A DNA stretch of 64,000 nt. Source: Sneathiella litorea (lineage in GTDB: Bacteria; Pseudomonadota; Alphaproteobacteria; Sneathiellales; Sneathiellaceae). Numbering within the stretch: the stretch's first letter is position 1; each line of letters opens with the position of its first letter. This document shows positions 10,161 to 21,057 of the stretch, one piece after another. The position numbers were made by a program, and so were the translations under genes. The notes beneath the pieces were generated by a model. It was given only the letters and a program-made list of their open reading frames with translations. It was not told the DNA's origin and did not search any database. The DNA is taken from the NCBI RefSeq assembly GCF_009882915.1, contig NZ_WTUW01000009.1:778605-842604 (forward strand), written 5' to 3'.

Positions 10161-11056
10161 GATGCATCCTCCACAATCCAACTGACGAGCTCTTCAAAGG
10201 AAATGCCTGAATGAGCAGCAATCTCCGGAACGAGACTGAGCGACGTCATGCCCGGCTGGGTGTTCGTTTCCAGCATATAAAATTCACCCGGTCCTTCCCC
10301 CGTATCATCGAAACGGAGATCGCTCCTGCTGACACCGCGGCACCCCAAAGTCTGATGAGCAAGCAAAGCCAACCGTAAGGCTTCCTCGTATTTCTCGGGA
10401 TCGAGCGGAGCCGGCATTAAGTGCTCTGCTTTTCCCGCGGTGTATTTGGCTTCATAATCATAAAAGCGGCCAAGCGGTTTGATTTCGACAGCGCCAAGAG
10501 CGGCGTCCCCCATTACGGCAACCTGAATTTCCCGGCCCGGGATAAAGCTCTCGATCAGAACTTTCTCGCCAAAATTCCAGGGCAAATCCTGAAGGCTTAT
10601 GTTTTCGTCTTCCAAAATGATCGTTACGCCAACACTCGACCCTTCATTAAGCGGTTTGACAACAAAAGGCTTCGGGAAGCTGGCTCCGTCCTGAACTTCC
10701 TGACGCGTGAAGATTTTTCCATCCGCAATCGGGATACCCGCTTCGGCAAACAGGGTCTTGGCAACGGGCTTGTCCATGGCCAGCGCTGAAGCAAGGACGC
10801 CGGAATGGGTATAGGGAAGGCCCATGATTTCAAGCAGTCCCTGAATATATCCATCCTCGCCGTAGCGCCCATGGAGAGCGTTGAAACAAACATCAGGTTT
10901 CAACTCAGCGAGTGTTTCCGATATATTACGACCAACATCCACTGGCGTGACCCGATAACCGCCAGCTTTTAAGGCCTCACTGCAGGCGAGGCCACTGTTC
11001 ATCGAAACTTCCCGCTCCGCAGACCAGCCCCCCATTAAAACGGCGACATGTTTCAT
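10148..11056 (-). CDS. ddl: D-alanine--D-alanine ligase
   Basis: ATP-grasp enzyme that joins two D-Ala for the peptidoglycan stem peptide. The 302 residues begin with the family motif VLMGGWSAEREVSM and include the ATP-grasp elements VVKPLNEGSSVGV and the metal-binding ETNTQPGMTSLS near the C-terminus. Its ATG overlaps the murB stop in an ATGA junction. Confidence 0.96.
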   Translation of the reverse strand: MKHVAVLMGGWSAEREVSMNSGLACSEALKAGGYRVTPVDVGRNISETLAELKPDVCFNALHGRYGEDGYIQGLLEIMGLPYTHSGVLASALAMDKPVAKTLFAEAGIPIADGKIFTRQEVQDGASFPKPFVVKPLNEGSSVGVTIILEDENISLQDLPWNFGEKVLIESFIPGREIQVAVMGDAALGAVEIKPLGRFYDYEAKYTAGKAEHLMPAPLDPEKYEEALRLALLAHQTLGCRGVSRSDLRFDDTGEGPGEFYMLETNTQPGMTSLSLVPEIAAHSGISFEELVSWIVEDASCDR

Positions 11057-12015
11057 GATCCTGTCCCTTCAATTTGTTCATCTGCGTCTCCAAGACGAAC
11101 AATTTCCCAGCGCAAGAGCGTGTCGTGCTTGACGAAGACACGTCGACGCAGCTCTTCCCCAACCGCCTCCAGATCGGACGCCCGCGCCGTACCTTTATTG
11201 ATGAGGAAATTACAGTGCTTTTCCGACACCATGGCATCGCCAATCGTCAGGCCGCGACCGCCGACATCGTCAATCAACTCCCATGCCTTTTTCCCCGGAG
11301 GATTAGCAAAAGTAGAACCTCCTGTCCGGCTGCGAATAGGCTGGCTTTCTTCCCGGTTTCGGGAAATATCCGCCATCCGGTTGAGGATTTCCTTACGGTC
11401 ACCAGGAGCAAGTCGGAAGATTGCCTGCGTGAATATCCAGTCATTTGGAATATCCGTATGGCGGTAGGAAAATCCCATGTCCTTTAAATTCAATTCATGC
11501 CGGTTACCTTCACGGTCATACGCAACTGCTGAAAGGAAGATATCGGAGATATCCGCCCCATAGGCTCCGGCGTTCATTCTTAGCGCGCCACCAATACCAC
11601 CAGGTATTCCGCTCAGGAATTCGGCACCCTCTAACCCGGCATCCGCTGCAAATCGCGCCACGTGCCCGTCAAGCGCGCCCGCACCGACAATCAGCTTATC
11701 ACCGTCATGGTTCATTTTTGCGAAATGCCGGCCTAACCGAATAACAACACCGCGCATACCGGCATCCCGCACCAACAGGTTAGACCCCACGCCGATCACA
11801 TAGACAGAAATATCCCGGGGCAGGTTTTTCAGGAACTCCTCGAGGTCCGCTTCATCTTCGGGCTTAAACAGGACATCAACCGGTCCCCCCACCTGAAACC
11901 AGGTCACCTTGCTAAGATCCACATTCTCCCGCAGGCGACCGCGTACCGACGGCATCCGGTCAATTAACTTGTCCTCAGTAATATTTTTCGGCACCACCGG
12001 GGTCATCTCATTCAT
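11053..12015 (-). CDS. murB: UDP-N-acetylenolpyruvoylglucosamine reductase
   Basis: FAD- and NADPH-dependent reduction of UDP-GlcNAc-enolpyruvate to UDP-MurNAc. The 320-residue protein has the FAD-binding elements [12 protein letters not shown] and [21 protein letters not shown], the substrate motif [12 protein letters not shown], and SEKHCNF with a conserved region near the C-terminus. ATGA junctions link it to murC upstream and ddl downstream. Confidence 0.96.
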   Translation of the reverse strand: MNEMTPVVPKNITEDKLIDRMPSVRGRLRENVDLSKVTWFQVGGPVDVLFKPEDEADLEEFLKNLPRDISVYVIGVGSNLLVRDAGMRGVVIRLGRHFAKMNHDGDKLIVGAGALDGHVARFAADAGLEGAEFLSGIPGGIGGALRMNAGAYGADISDIFLSAVAYDREGNRHELNLKDMGFSYRHTDIPNDWIFTQAIFRLAPGDRKEILNRMADISRNREESQPIRSRTGGSTFANPPGKKAWELIDDVGGRGLTIGDAMVSEKHCNFLINKGTARASDLEAVGEELRRRVFVKHDTLLRWEIVRLGDADEQIEGTGS

Positions 12016-13436
12016 CCTACCTTTTCCTTGGCGAGAAGCTTTTCAAGGTCTGCAGGCAAGGCGTTGGCCCACACGGAAATGGAGCCCGCTCCGAGGCAGA
12101 CAACAACATCGCCCGGATGACTGTTTTCCTTGATTAAAGCCGCCAACGCGTCGGGTCCATCAAGCGAAAGGACATGGCGATGACCACGAACGCGAAGAGC
12201 CTCGACGAAATGCTCCTTGTCAATTCCGGGAAGCGGAGCCTCTCCCGCAGCATAGATATCTGCGACAACTACAATATCCGCATCATTGAAGCAGCTGCAA
12301 AACTCCTCGAACAGATCATGAAGCCGGGAATACCGGTGTGGCTGGACGACCGCGATAACCTTTTTGTCGTAGGCCTGACGCGCAGCGGACAGGACCGAAG
12401 CAATTTCAACTGGGTGATGTCCGTAATCATCAATAATGGTTACGCCATCCACTTCACCGGTCTTGGTAAAACGTCGTTTGACGCCACCAAAGTTGTGAAG
12501 TCCCTTTTTAATATCCTCTTCCGCGAAACCCATTTCCTTGCCAACCGTAATAGCAGCAAGCGCATTCATGACATTATGAGTGCCGGGCATCGGTAAATTA
12601 AAGCCCTTTATCTCCCGGAGATCGCCTTCCACACGATCGCTCAACTCAACATCAAAATGGGCATGACCGCCCTCAAACCGGATATTAGTTGCGCGATAGT
12701 CTGCCTGTGGGGAGCAGCCATAGGAAACGAGGCGTCGATCCAAAATCCTGCCGATCAATGCCTGAACTTCAGGGTGGTCGATACAAACCGCAGCGAACCC
12801 ATAGAAGGGAATATTCTGTACAAATGTTTGGAAGGCATCACGCACGCCATCAAAATCGCCATAAAAATCAAGATGTTCCGGGTCAATATTGGTTACCACC
12901 GCGATCGTTGCCGGTAGTTTGGTGAAGCTGCCGTCGGACTCGTCCGCTTCAACCACCATCCATTCACCCTTCCCAAGGCGCGCGTTGGTGCCATATGCGT
13001 TAATGATGCCCCCGTTTATCACCGTAGGCTCCATACCTGCTGCGTCCAATAAACTGGCCAGCATTGAGGTTGTGGTCGTCTTACCATGAGTGCCGCCAAC
13101 AGCGATTGCCGATTTAAGGCGCATCAATTCCGCCAGCATTTCCGCACGGCGCACAACCGGTATCAGATTATTTCGCGCCTCTCGTACTTCCGGATTATCA
13201 GGCTTTACCGCAGAGGAAATCACGACGACTTGCGCCTCGCCAAGATTTTTTGCATCGTGGCCAATATGCACGGTGACACCAAGGGCGCGCAGTCGCTCAA
13301 CATTTGCGTTAGCCGAAAGATCGGATCCCTGAACCTGATAGCCAAGGGTATGCATTACTTCCGCGATGCCGCTCATCCCGATCCCGCCGATCCCGACGAA
13401 ATGTACAAGGCCCATGTCTAGAGGTAGCTTTCTCAT
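12012..13436 (-). CDS. murC: UDP-N-acetylmuramate--L-alanine ligase
   Basis: Adds the first residue, L-Ala, to UDP-MurNAc. The 474-residue Mur ligase has an N-terminal Rossmann domain ([12 protein letters not shown]), the ATP-binding loop [11 protein letters not shown] near residue 115, the central domain motif EADESDGSF and the C-terminal DDYGHHP typical of MurC. It overlaps murG and murB by ATGA junctions. Confidence 0.97.
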   Translation of the reverse strand: MRKLPLDMGLVHFVGIGGIGMSGIAEVMHTLGYQVQGSDLSANANVERLRALGVTVHIGHDAKNLGEAQVVVISSAVKPDNPEVREARNNLIPVVRRAEMLAELMRLKSAIAVGGTHGKTTTTSMLASLLDAAGMEPTVINGGIINAYGTNARLGKGEWMVVEADESDGSFTKLPATIAVVTNIDPEHLDFYGDFDGVRDAFQTFVQNIPFYGFAAVCIDHPEVQALIGRILDRRLVSYGCSPQADYRATNIRFEGGHAHFDVELSDRVEGDLREIKGFNLPMPGTHNVMNALAAITVGKEMGFAEEDIKKGLHNFGGVKRRFTKTGEVDGVTIIDDYGHHPVEIASVLSAARQAYDKKVIAVVQPHRYSRLHDLFEEFCSCFNDADIVVVADIYAAGEAPLPGIDKEHFVEALRVRGHRHVLSLDGPDALAALIKENSHPGDVVVCLGAGSISVWANALPADLEKLLAKEKVG

Positions 13437-14572
13437 GCAGCTGCCTTTCCATTATTTTGGTTTTCACTGTTGGCTGGCTTGAACCGTTCGACCAGATCAG
13501 CAAGCTTTTCCGCAGCATGTATCTCACCAATACTTGTTGCAGCATTCGCCATGACCGAGAGACAGTCGGGATGCATAAGAAGATAGGTGAGCTGGCGGCT
13601 CACTTCCTCCACGGTAAAATCATCCTGCAGAATAAGCCGTGCGGCGCCTCTCGCCACAGCATTCTCGCCATTCTTACGTTGATGGTCATCCATCGCATGT
13701 TTATAGGGCACGAGGAGTGAAGGCCGCCCCGCTACAGTCAATTCAGACAAGGTGGACGCACCGGACCGAGTGATGGCCAGATGACACTCCTCCAGGAGCT
13801 GGGCGACATTTTCAAAAAAGCACGCCAAATTCGCGTCTATGCCGTTCTCCTGATAAAAAGCCCGGACCTTCTCGATATCCTCGGCACGACATTGCTGTGT
13901 CACATGTATCCGCGATTTCAGATCAGCGGACAGCGCACTTAAAGCTTCCGGCACAACCTCGGAAAGGACTGTCGCCCCCTGGCTTCCCCCGAGAACAAGT
14001 AAGTTTATGGGACCGCCGGAGACAGGGCTTTTATAGCCTTTGTCAAAAAGGGGTAATATCGCACGCCGGACCGGATTACCGGTATAGATCATCTTATCCG
14101 CGATCTCATTGTCTGGGCTTTCCGTGTGATCGAAGGACGTTGCCACAATCTTTGCATATCCGGCCAAAAGCTTGTTTACCCGCCCCAATACCGCATTCTG
14201 CTCATGCAACACCAACGGAATTCCCAAACTAGCTGCGGCGGCCGCTGGTGGCATGGAGGGGTACCCGCCAAATCCCACCACTGCCAAAGGTTTAATACGG
14301 CGCAGAATCTTACGAGATTGTAGAAAGCCAAGAATAAGGGCGCCAACAGCTTTTACTTTCCCAATGAACCCGCCGATGGATGGAGAGCCGGACTTAACCT
14401 GAAGAACCGTGACCCCCGGGAAAAGCTCATCGTATTTCTCGCCCCGCATATCGGTGATCAGCGTTACAGTGAACCCGCGCGCCGTCAACTCTTCCGCAAG
14501 CGCACGGGCCGGGAATATGTGCCCACCGGTGCCACCACTCGCCAAGACAACCTGTTTCTTCGGGAGAGTCAT
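13433..14572 (-). CDS. murG: UDP-N-acetylglucosamine--lipid I GlcNAc transferase
   Basis: Peripheral GT-B glycosyltransferase that converts lipid I to lipid II on the inner face of the membrane. The 379 residues hold the N-terminal G loops [12 protein letters not shown] and [19 protein letters not shown], the C-terminal VLGGSQGA, and [12 protein letters not shown] near residue 263, where the UDP-GlcNAc site lies. Start ATG behind GGGGAGC, overlapping the ftsW stop by ATGA. Confidence 0.97.
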   Translation of the reverse strand: MTLPKKQVVLASGGTGGHIFPARALAEELTARGFTVTLITDMRGEKYDELFPGVTVLQVKSGSPSIGGFIGKVKAVGALILGFLQSRKILRRIKPLAVVGFGGYPSMPPAAAAASLGIPLVLHEQNAVLGRVNKLLAGYAKIVATSFDHTESPDNEIADKMIYTGNPVRRAILPLFDKGYKSPVSGGPINLLVLGGSQGATVLSEVVPEALSALSADLKSRIHVTQQCRAEDIEKVRAFYQENGIDANLACFFENVAQLLEECHLAITRSGASTLSELTVAGRPSLLVPYKHAMDDHQRKNGENAVARGAARLILQDDFTVEEVSRQLTYLLMHPDCLSVMANAATSIGEIHAAEKLADLVERFKPANSENQNNGKAAA

Positions 14573-15693
14573 CTCAGCTCCCCTGTACCTGCCCGGCGAC
14601 GGCTCAGCGCAAGCAACATACCCATCAGAAGGGCCAGCGCAAACATCGATGATCCGCCGTATGAAATGAAAGGGAGTGTCATTCCTTTTGTCGGCATCAG
14701 TCGCAGATTAACCCCAATATTGATTACCGCCTGCAATCCGAATTGCGTCAACAATCCAGCAGCTGCCAGCACGACGAAGAAGTTTTTCTCTTCCAGTAAG
14801 CGGCTAAATCCCCGGAGCACAATAAATGCAAATAGAGCGACGACGAGAAGGCAGACCACCACGCCGAATTCCTCACCCAGAACCGCAAAAATAAAATCTG
14901 TATGGGCGTCCGGCAATTGCCGTTTTACAGAGCCATCCCCAGGCCCCACACCGAGAAAGCCGCCAGTCTGGAAGGCCTCCATCGCGCGTTCAATCTGATA
15001 GTTTCCGCCGCCGGACGGATCCATAAAACGGTCTACCCGGCTGGCTACATGAGGAAACAGGCTATAGGCGGCCGCGGCGCTGACAATCCCGACAACAACA
15101 AACATTACAACCCAGATGATAGGCAGACCGGCCAGAAAAAATTGGGCGAACCAAACTGCACAGACCACCAGTGTCATGCCAACATCCGGCTGCAGAAGAA
15201 GTAAAGAAACAACAAAAACAAAAAGGGCAATCGATATGAGATTTCCTGGAATCTCGTCGCTTCTGCGTTGCTCGGCAAACATCCACGCGGCAACAACCGC
15301 GAATGAAGGCTTCAGGAATTCCGTCGGTTGAAGAGTAAAGCTGCCAAATTGCAGCCAACGATGCGCACCCTTTACCTCAGGCCCGACCAAAAGGGTCGCA
15401 ATTGTCAGGAGGGAGAAAAAGCCGAAACTGACCACAGCAAGCCGCCGCACCCACAGAGGTGAAAGCAGTGAGATAGCAAAGATCATCATCACAGCCATCG
15501 GCAGATACATGAATTGGCGACGAACAAAGTGGAAGCTGTCAAGGTTAAGCCGGGCAGCGATAGCAGGACTTGCGGCCAGGACCATCACTCCGCCCATCGC
15601 GACAAGCAGGCCAACCGCAACAAGCGTCCAGCGATCCACGGTCCACCACCAGCTTCCGACAACAGAACGGTCAAGACGAGTAAAGGTTGTCAT
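14569..15693 (-). CDS. ftsW: Septal peptidoglycan glycosyltransferase FtsW
   Basis: SEDS-family polytopic membrane protein that polymerises lipid II at the septum together with FtsI. The 374-residue product has about ten membrane helices and the late signature LPFISYGGSS. I set the ATG at 15693, which overlaps the murD stop by ATGA and has GAGGGAG upstream; a reading from 15714 would only add seven residues lying inside murD. Confidence 0.95.
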   Translation of the reverse strand: MTTFTRLDRSVVGSWWWTVDRWTLVAVGLLVAMGGVMVLAASPAIAARLNLDSFHFVRRQFMYLPMAVMMIFAISLLSPLWVRRLAVVSFGFFSLLTIATLLVGPEVKGAHRWLQFGSFTLQPTEFLKPSFAVVAAWMFAEQRRSDEIPGNLISIALFVFVVSLLLLQPDVGMTLVVCAVWFAQFFLAGLPIIWVVMFVVVGIVSAAAAYSLFPHVASRVDRFMDPSGGGNYQIERAMEAFQTGGFLGVGPGDGSVKRQLPDAHTDFIFAVLGEEFGVVVCLLVVALFAFIVLRGFSRLLEEKNFFVVLAAAGLLTQFGLQAVINIGVNLRLMPTKGMTLPFISYGGSSMFALALLMGMLLALSRRRAGTGELR

Positions 15694-17078
15694 GTCGTCT
15701 CCCTCGTAATCCACTGAACGGCGGCCTTACGAAACATATCTCCGCGGGCCTCAAAACTGGTAAACTGGTCGAAGCTTGCGGCCGCCGGGGATAACAGCAC
15801 AACGGCATCTTTCCCCTTATCATCATGCGCAGCTGTCGCTGCCTTTAAAACGGCTTCCTCAAGGTTAGCGCATTTTTGATATGGCACCTTTCCTTCCAGT
15901 GTCGAGGCAAACTGATCCATCGCTTCGCCAATCAGGAAAGCCTCACAAACTCTATCGAAATGCGGCGCAAGAGAGGTAATCCCCCCAGCCTTTTGCCGTC
16001 CTCCGGCAATCCAGAAAATATTCTCAAAACTGGTCAGCGCCTTTTCCGCCGCCTCTGCATTTGTCGCCTTGGAATCATTAATAAAGAGGACATTCTCATA
16101 ACGTCCGACTTCCTCCATCCGATGGGAAAGACCCCCGAAAGACTGAAGACCCGACTTTATTTCATCCGATGTCAAACCAACGCTCCGTGCAGCAGCAACC
16201 GCCGCCGCGGCATTTTGCCAGTTATGACGGCCACGCAGGGAACCAATCTCAGAGATATCTATCGTCCAAGATTGATCACCAATGGACTGGTCCTCAAGTT
16301 GGCCGTCGATGACGCTGACTCCCCCGGCTACCCGCACCCTAGTCGAGATTGGTACGAGTCTTCCCTCACCATGAATTGCGAGGCATGTCGCTATATGTTC
16401 ACAAAGTGGATCATCAATATTGATAATCGCGATACCTTTTTCATCCTGATGCTGGAAAATACGCCGTTTAACGGCCGCATATCCCTCCATATCACCATGA
16501 CGATCCAGATGATCCGGTGTGATATTAAGAAGGATTGCCACATCCGCCTGCCAGGAGGGCGTTAGATCCAACTGGTAAGACGACAGCTCCAGAACATAGC
16601 AACCCGTCGCGTCAAGTTCTGGCAAATCCATAACCGGCGTACCGATATTTCCACCCAGCGCCGAGGACTTACCGGCTGCAGTCAGCAAGTGATATATTAA
16701 GGCAGATGTCGTCGATTTACCATTTGTGCCCGTTACACCAATGATACGGCCGGCCTTCTTTTCCTGAAGGAAAATTTCGACGTCCCCGATAACAGCAGCA
16801 CCGGCCATTTTTGCAAGACCAACGACGGGATGCGGCTCTGGATGTGTCAGGGGCACCCCTGGACTCAGCACCAGCGCTTCCGCCTCCGGCCAGCTATCCT
16901 CCGCCAGATTCTGAACGATAAGGCCTTCTTCCTCGGCAGCCTTGCGGCGGCCTTCGTTATCATCCCAGACATAAACATGCGCCGCGCCGAGATGAAGCTG
17001 GCGCGCCGTTGCCATACCGCTCTTGCCGAGCCCAAATACGGCGATGTTCTTATGCTGATATGAGTGGCTCTGCATCAT
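15690..17078 (-). CDS. murD: UDP-N-acetylmuramoyl-L-alanine--D-glutamate ligase
   Basis: Adds D-Glu to UDP-MurNAc-L-Ala. The 462 residues show the N-terminal Rossmann motif VFGLGKSGMA, the ATP loop GTNGKSTTSAL near residue 117, and the central NDSKATNA motif characteristic of MurD. The start lies four bases after the mraY stop, with two adjacent ATG codons (17078 and 17075). Confidence 0.96.
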   Translation of the reverse strand: MMQSHSYQHKNIAVFGLGKSGMATARQLHLGAAHVYVWDDNEGRRKAAEEEGLIVQNLAEDSWPEAEALVLSPGVPLTHPEPHPVVGLAKMAGAAVIGDVEIFLQEKKAGRIIGVTGTNGKSTTSALIYHLLTAAGKSSALGGNIGTPVMDLPELDATGCYVLELSSYQLDLTPSWQADVAILLNITPDHLDRHGDMEGYAAVKRRIFQHQDEKGIAIINIDDPLCEHIATCLAIHGEGRLVPISTRVRVAGGVSVIDGQLEDQSIGDQSWTIDISEIGSLRGRHNWQNAAAAVAAARSVGLTSDEIKSGLQSFGGLSHRMEEVGRYENVLFINDSKATNAEAAEKALTSFENIFWIAGGRQKAGGITSLAPHFDRVCEAFLIGEAMDQFASTLEGKVPYQKCANLEEAVLKAATAAHDDKGKDAVVLLSPAAASFDQFTSFEARGDMFRKAAVQWITRETT

Positions 17079-17082
17079 CCCC

Positions 17083-18171
17083 TCACCTCAACTTCAACGA
17101 TGCAAGGCCAATAAGCGCAAGAATAACGGCAATAATCCAGAAGCGGATTACGATCGTCGGCTCGGCCCAGCCTTTCTGTTCATAATGATGATGCAAGGGA
17201 GCCATCCGGAAGACGCGTTTCCCCGTTAATTTAAAGGAGGCCACCTGTACAATCACTGAAACGGTTTCCAACACAAACAACCCGCCAATGATCGCCAGCA
17301 CAATTTCATGGCGCGCCACAAGACTGACAGAACCGAGCGCTCCCCCCATAGCAAGGGAGCCAGTATCACCCATAAATACCATCGCGGGAGGCGCATTAAA
17401 CCACAGGAAACCGAGACTGGCACCAATCAGGGCACCGCAGAAAACAGTCAATTCTCCTGATCCTGGGACATATTGGATCTGCAGGTAGTTTGAAAAGACA
17501 GCATTACCCACCAAATAGGCAATCAATGCAAAGGAGGCCGCCGCGATCATCACGGGAACAATTGCAAGACCGTCAAGCCCATCTGTGAGGTTGACTGCGT
17601 TCCCCGCCCCCACCGTCACCAAAATGGCAAAGGGGATATAGAACCAGCCGAGAGTGATAATCGCATGCTTGAAAAAAGGAATAGTCAGCACGCCGGAAAT
17701 CTCCACCGGAGAACTCGCCATGATGACATACCCGGCCGAACCGGCGATCAAAAGTTCCAGCAGTAGCTTGAGCTTTCCTGGGAGACCCCGCGTATTGTGG
17801 CGGCTAACTTTCAGATAGTCATCGGCAAATCCGATGGCACCAAATCCAAGTGTGACCAACAGAACCACCCAGACGTAGATATTCTTCAGATCCGCCCAGA
17901 GCAATGTGCTGATCCCAAGCGCCAGAAGGATCAAGAAACCTCCCATTGTCGGAGTGCCCTGCTTGGCGATAATATGGGATTGCGGTCCGTCGTCACGGAT
18001 TGGTTGCCCCCGGTGTTGTTTGCTTTTCAGCCAGCGAATGACAGCCGGACCACAAATAAAACTGATTAGCAGTGCCGTCATAACCGCACCGCCAGTACGA
18101 AAGGTCAAATAGCGGAACAGATTGAAGAGCGTAAAATCTTCGGCCAGCGGAAATAATAGATTGTAGAGCAT
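17083..18171 (-). CDS. mraY: Phospho-N-acetylmuramoyl-pentapeptide transferase
   Basis: Transfers phospho-MurNAc-pentapeptide to undecaprenyl phosphate, giving lipid I. The 362-residue, ten-helix membrane protein contains GTPTMGG, the acidic FADDYLK motif, [10 protein letters not shown] and the late APLHHHYE motif, all hallmarks of MraY. Its start overlaps the murF stop by one base (TGATG). Confidence 0.97.
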   Translation of the reverse strand: MLYNLLFPLAEDFTLFNLFRYLTFRTGGAVMTALLISFICGPAVIRWLKSKQHRGQPIRDDGPQSHIIAKQGTPTMGGFLILLALGISTLLWADLKNIYVWVVLLVTLGFGAIGFADDYLKVSRHNTRGLPGKLKLLLELLIAGSAGYVIMASSPVEISGVLTIPFFKHAIITLGWFYIPFAILVTVGAGNAVNLTDGLDGLAIVPVMIAAASFALIAYLVGNAVFSNYLQIQYVPGSGELTVFCGALIGASLGFLWFNAPPAMVFMGDTGSLAMGGALGSVSLVARHEIVLAIIGGLFVLETVSVIVQVASFKLTGKRVFRMAPLHHHYEQKGWAEPTIVIRFWIIAVILALIGLASLKLR

Positions 18172-19607
18172 CAGCGCCCCCTCTGTTCTGAAGCGGCCAA
18201 TGCCGTCGGCTGTTGCGCAAGCAGCGCATCAAGCGGAATGCGCATTTTGCTGCCCAGCGAGCCCTTGATTAATATAATGTCACCGGCACGGACCGTATCC
18301 AGCAGGGGATTGATCAACAGTTCCGATATGTCTTCATGATGTGTGCGGATAGTGCTCGGCATGGACTTCGCCAACTGGGCCATATTGGGGCCACAGGTGA
18401 ACAGGAGATCAACCTCCGCCGCGCAAACGTCAGCTTTCAAGCTTCGATGAATATCAGCAGACTTCTCCCCCAACTCCAGCATATCACCGAGCACGGCAAT
18501 GCGCCGTCCGTCGCCGTCCGGGTAGAGATTTTGGAGAACTTCCAGCGAGGCCCTCATGGAGGCGGGACTGGCGTTATAGCTTTCATCAACAACCATATAG
18601 CTGCCACCTAAACAGGGCACCATATGTCGCGCACCGCGCCCCTTGGGTGACTGCATAGCACCAAGCGCTTCCGCGGCCTTCTCGATATTGGCGCCAAGCT
18701 CGCTCACGGCGCCTAAAACTCCAAGAATATTACTGATCCAGTGGCGTCCCGGCACACCTAAGCGGAAGAAAACCTCCTGGGAGGCGATCTTGACCGCCAC
18801 ATCACTGTAATCGGGGTAGAGCGTAAAGTCAGTAAGACGAATATCCGCTTCTGATTTTTCGCCAAATGTCAGGATTTGCGTAATACCTGCATTCGCTGCA
18901 ATACTCTTCAAAAGACCGCCATAGCTATTGTCACCATTGAGAATAACCGAGCCACTGGAAGTCAAACCTTCGAAAATTTCCGCTTTCGCACGTGCAATTG
19001 CCTCAACATCCGAGAAAAATTCCAGGTGAACGGCCTCAATTGTTGTGATCAGCGCAACATGTGGACGAACCATTTTTGACAGGGGACCAAGCTCACCCGG
19101 ATGATTCATGCCAAGCTCGAATATGGCATATTTGGTATCTTCGGGCATACGCGAAAGCGATAATGGCACGCCCCAGTGATTATTGAAGCTGCCGATGCTG
19201 GCGTGGGTTTTTCCCTGCCGCGACAATATGTGTAAAAGCGATTCCTTGGAGCCTGTCTTGCCGACACTGCCGGTAACAGCAACAATCTGCGCGTCCGTTC
19301 GTGCCCGGGCGGCGCGCCCCAGATCTTCAAGCGCGCGCAAAGTATCGTCCACAAGGATAACATTCGCCTCTGCCGGCAGATTATCCGGCCTCTGGCTCAG
19401 CAGCAGTGCCGAAGCACCGCTCTCAAACGCGGCGCAGGCAAAGTCATGGCCATCATGCACAGGCCCGACAATCGCGACAAACAAATCGCCTGCCTCAAGT
19501 GATCGGCTGTCGATAGAAACACCTGTCGCCAGCCAGTCTTCCCGGTCGGCTTTTCCGCCAACAGCGGCGATAACATCGATCCCTTTCCAGAGCGGCGCTT
19601 CAGACAT
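18171..19607 (-). CDS. murF: UDP-N-acetylmuramoyl-tripeptide--D-alanyl-D-alanine ligase
   Basis: Adds D-Ala-D-Ala, the ddl product, to the UDP-MurNAc-tripeptide. In the 478-residue protein the ATP loop is [12 protein letters not shown] rather than the GKTTTKE seen in E. coli; the core GKT is intact and this variant is familiar in Alphaproteobacteria. [11 protein letters not shown] and [11 protein letters not shown] are the other MurF signatures. It overlaps the murE stop by 8 bases. Confidence 0.95.
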   Translation of the reverse strand: MSEAPLWKGIDVIAAVGGKADREDWLATGVSIDSRSLEAGDLFVAIVGPVHDGHDFACAAFESGASALLLSQRPDNLPAEANVILVDDTLRALEDLGRAARARTDAQIVAVTGSVGKTGSKESLLHILSRQGKTHASIGSFNNHWGVPLSLSRMPEDTKYAIFELGMNHPGELGPLSKMVRPHVALITTIEAVHLEFFSDVEAIARAKAEIFEGLTSSGSVILNGDNSYGGLLKSIAANAGITQILTFGEKSEADIRLTDFTLYPDYSDVAVKIASQEVFFRLGVPGRHWISNILGVLGAVSELGANIEKAAEALGAMQSPKGRGARHMVPCLGGSYMVVDESYNASPASMRASLEVLQNLYPDGDGRRIAVLGDMLELGEKSADIHRSLKADVCAAEVDLLFTCGPNMAQLAKSMPSTIRTHHEDISELLINPLLDTVRAGDIILIKGSLGSKMRIPLDALLAQQPTALAASEQRGR

Positions 19608-21057
19608 TTTCGCCCCCTAACACAGAAACGATCTGCTGGACGGCTGTTTTGTCGTTAAAGGGAATGGCTTCCGTGCCGATAACCTGACCTTCCTCATGGC
19701 CCTTACCCGCTACCACCAGAATATCTTCCGGCCCGAGTGCCTTGATCGCGGTTTCAATCGCGGTAAAACGATCGCCAATATTCAGCGCATCCGGACAAGC
19801 CACTATAATTTCAGCACGTATTTGAACTGGATCCTCATTACGCGGATTATCATCCGTCACAATCGCCCGATCCGCATAAAGACCGGCAATGCGGCCCATT
19901 TCAGCCCGCTTTCCCTTGTCCCGGTCGCCGCCACAGCCAAAAACAACATGAATTTTTCCCTTTGCATGACTACGGACAGCCTCAAGGACGGTTTCCAGCG
20001 CATCCGGTGAATGAGCATAATCAACATAAATGGCGGCATTATTCGCGAGTCTCGAGACCAACTCAAGGCGTCCCGGAACATTCGTCACCTTGGGAAGAGC
20101 CATAATCGCAGCCGACGGATCACCCCCTGCACCGATAACGAGACCAAGCGCGCAAAGAGCGTTCATCGCCTGAAATTCGCCTGCAAGCGGCAACATGACT
20201 TCGTGGCGTTTTCCGAAAACTTCTATCGTGATTATCTGCCCTACGCTTTTCGGCGCAAGGTCGACCAGCTTGATCTCCTCGCCCATTCGGCCATAGGATA
20301 TAATCTTCACTCCACGGTCCTTAGCGGCCCGCAAGAAGGCGGGATATACTTCCGAATCCGAGTTTAAAACGGCTGTGCCCGTCTTATCGAGAACGCGCGA
20401 GATCAATCCAAGTTTCGCATTGAGGTATTCTTCAGAGGAGGAATGATAATCAAGATGATCACGCGTCAGATTGGTGAAGGCCGCCGATTTAATTCGCGCA
20501 CCATCAAGCCGGTACTGATCCAGCCCATGACTTGAAGCTTCGATGACTGTGTGCTGAATTCCGTGCCCGACGAGATAGGTAAGCGTTTTATGCAGGAGCA
20601 CAGGATCAGGGGTTGTATATCCGAGTGACATCGTCTGGTCGGGCATCATTACACCAAGTGTCCCAATGCTCGCCGCAGGCAATCCCATCGCCTGCCATAT
20701 AGCGCGCGTAAAATACGCCACAGATGTCTTACCATTCGTTCCAGTAACAGCAGCTATCGCTTCCGGCTCCGCCCCATAGAAGCGCGAAGCGAGGCGTGCA
20801 AGAGTTAAGCGCGGGTTACCCTCCCGAAAACAGGGAAGATCGCAATCAGCGGGCTCGTAGGATGCATCAGTAAGAATGGCAACCGCCCCTTTCCTGACCG
20901 CATCCTCAATGTAATTGCGCCCGTCAGCCTTGGTTCCCGAAAGCGCCGCGAACAAAAAGCCCGGCTCGACATGACGGCTGTCGGCAGTCAAACCCTTAAC
21001 ATGTCTATCATGCATGACCGGCACATCCCGGCCCTTCATCAATTCAGAAAGACGCAA
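19600..21057 (-). CDS. murE: UDP-MurNAc-L-Ala-D-Glu--meso-diaminopimelate ligase
   Basis: Adds the third stem residue. The DNPR motif near residue 410 marks it as the meso-diaminopimelate-adding form. The ATP loop is GTNGKTSVAYF. I place the start at a TTG at 21057, behind GGGAGAAG, which gives the expected N-terminus (M)RLSELMKG; the first in-frame ATG (21039) would cut into this conserved start, and a longer reading from 21132 lies inside ftsI. With the TTG, murE overlaps the ftsI stop by 14 bases. Length 485 residues, normal for MurE. Confidence 0.92.
   Translation of the reverse strand: MRLSELMKGRDVPVMHDRHVKGLTADSRHVEPGFLFAALSGTKADGRNYIEDAVRKGAVAILTDASYEPADCDLPCFREGNPRLTLARLASRFYGAEPEAIAAVTGTNGKTSVAYFTRAIWQAMGLPAASIGTLGVMMPDQTMSLGYTTPDPVLLHKTLTYLVGHGIQHTVIEASSHGLDQYRLDGARIKSAAFTNLTRDHLDYHSSSEEYLNAKLGLISRVLDKTGTAVLNSDSEVYPAFLRAAKDRGVKIISYGRMGEEIKLVDLAPKSVGQIITIEVFGKRHEVMLPLAGEFQAMNALCALGLVIGAGGDPSAAIMALPKVTNVPGRLELVSRLANNAAIYVDYAHSPDALETVLEAVRSHAKGKIHVVFGCGGDRDKGKRAEMGRIAGLYADRAIVTDDNPRNEDPVQIRAEIIVACPDALNIGDRFTAIETAIKALGPEDILVVAGKGHEEGQVIGTEAIPFNDKTAVQQIVSVLGGENV

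Noticed and set aside
15876..16565. 229-residue plus-strand frame over murD
   Set aside because: Antisense to a well-supported Mur ligase; irregular composition.
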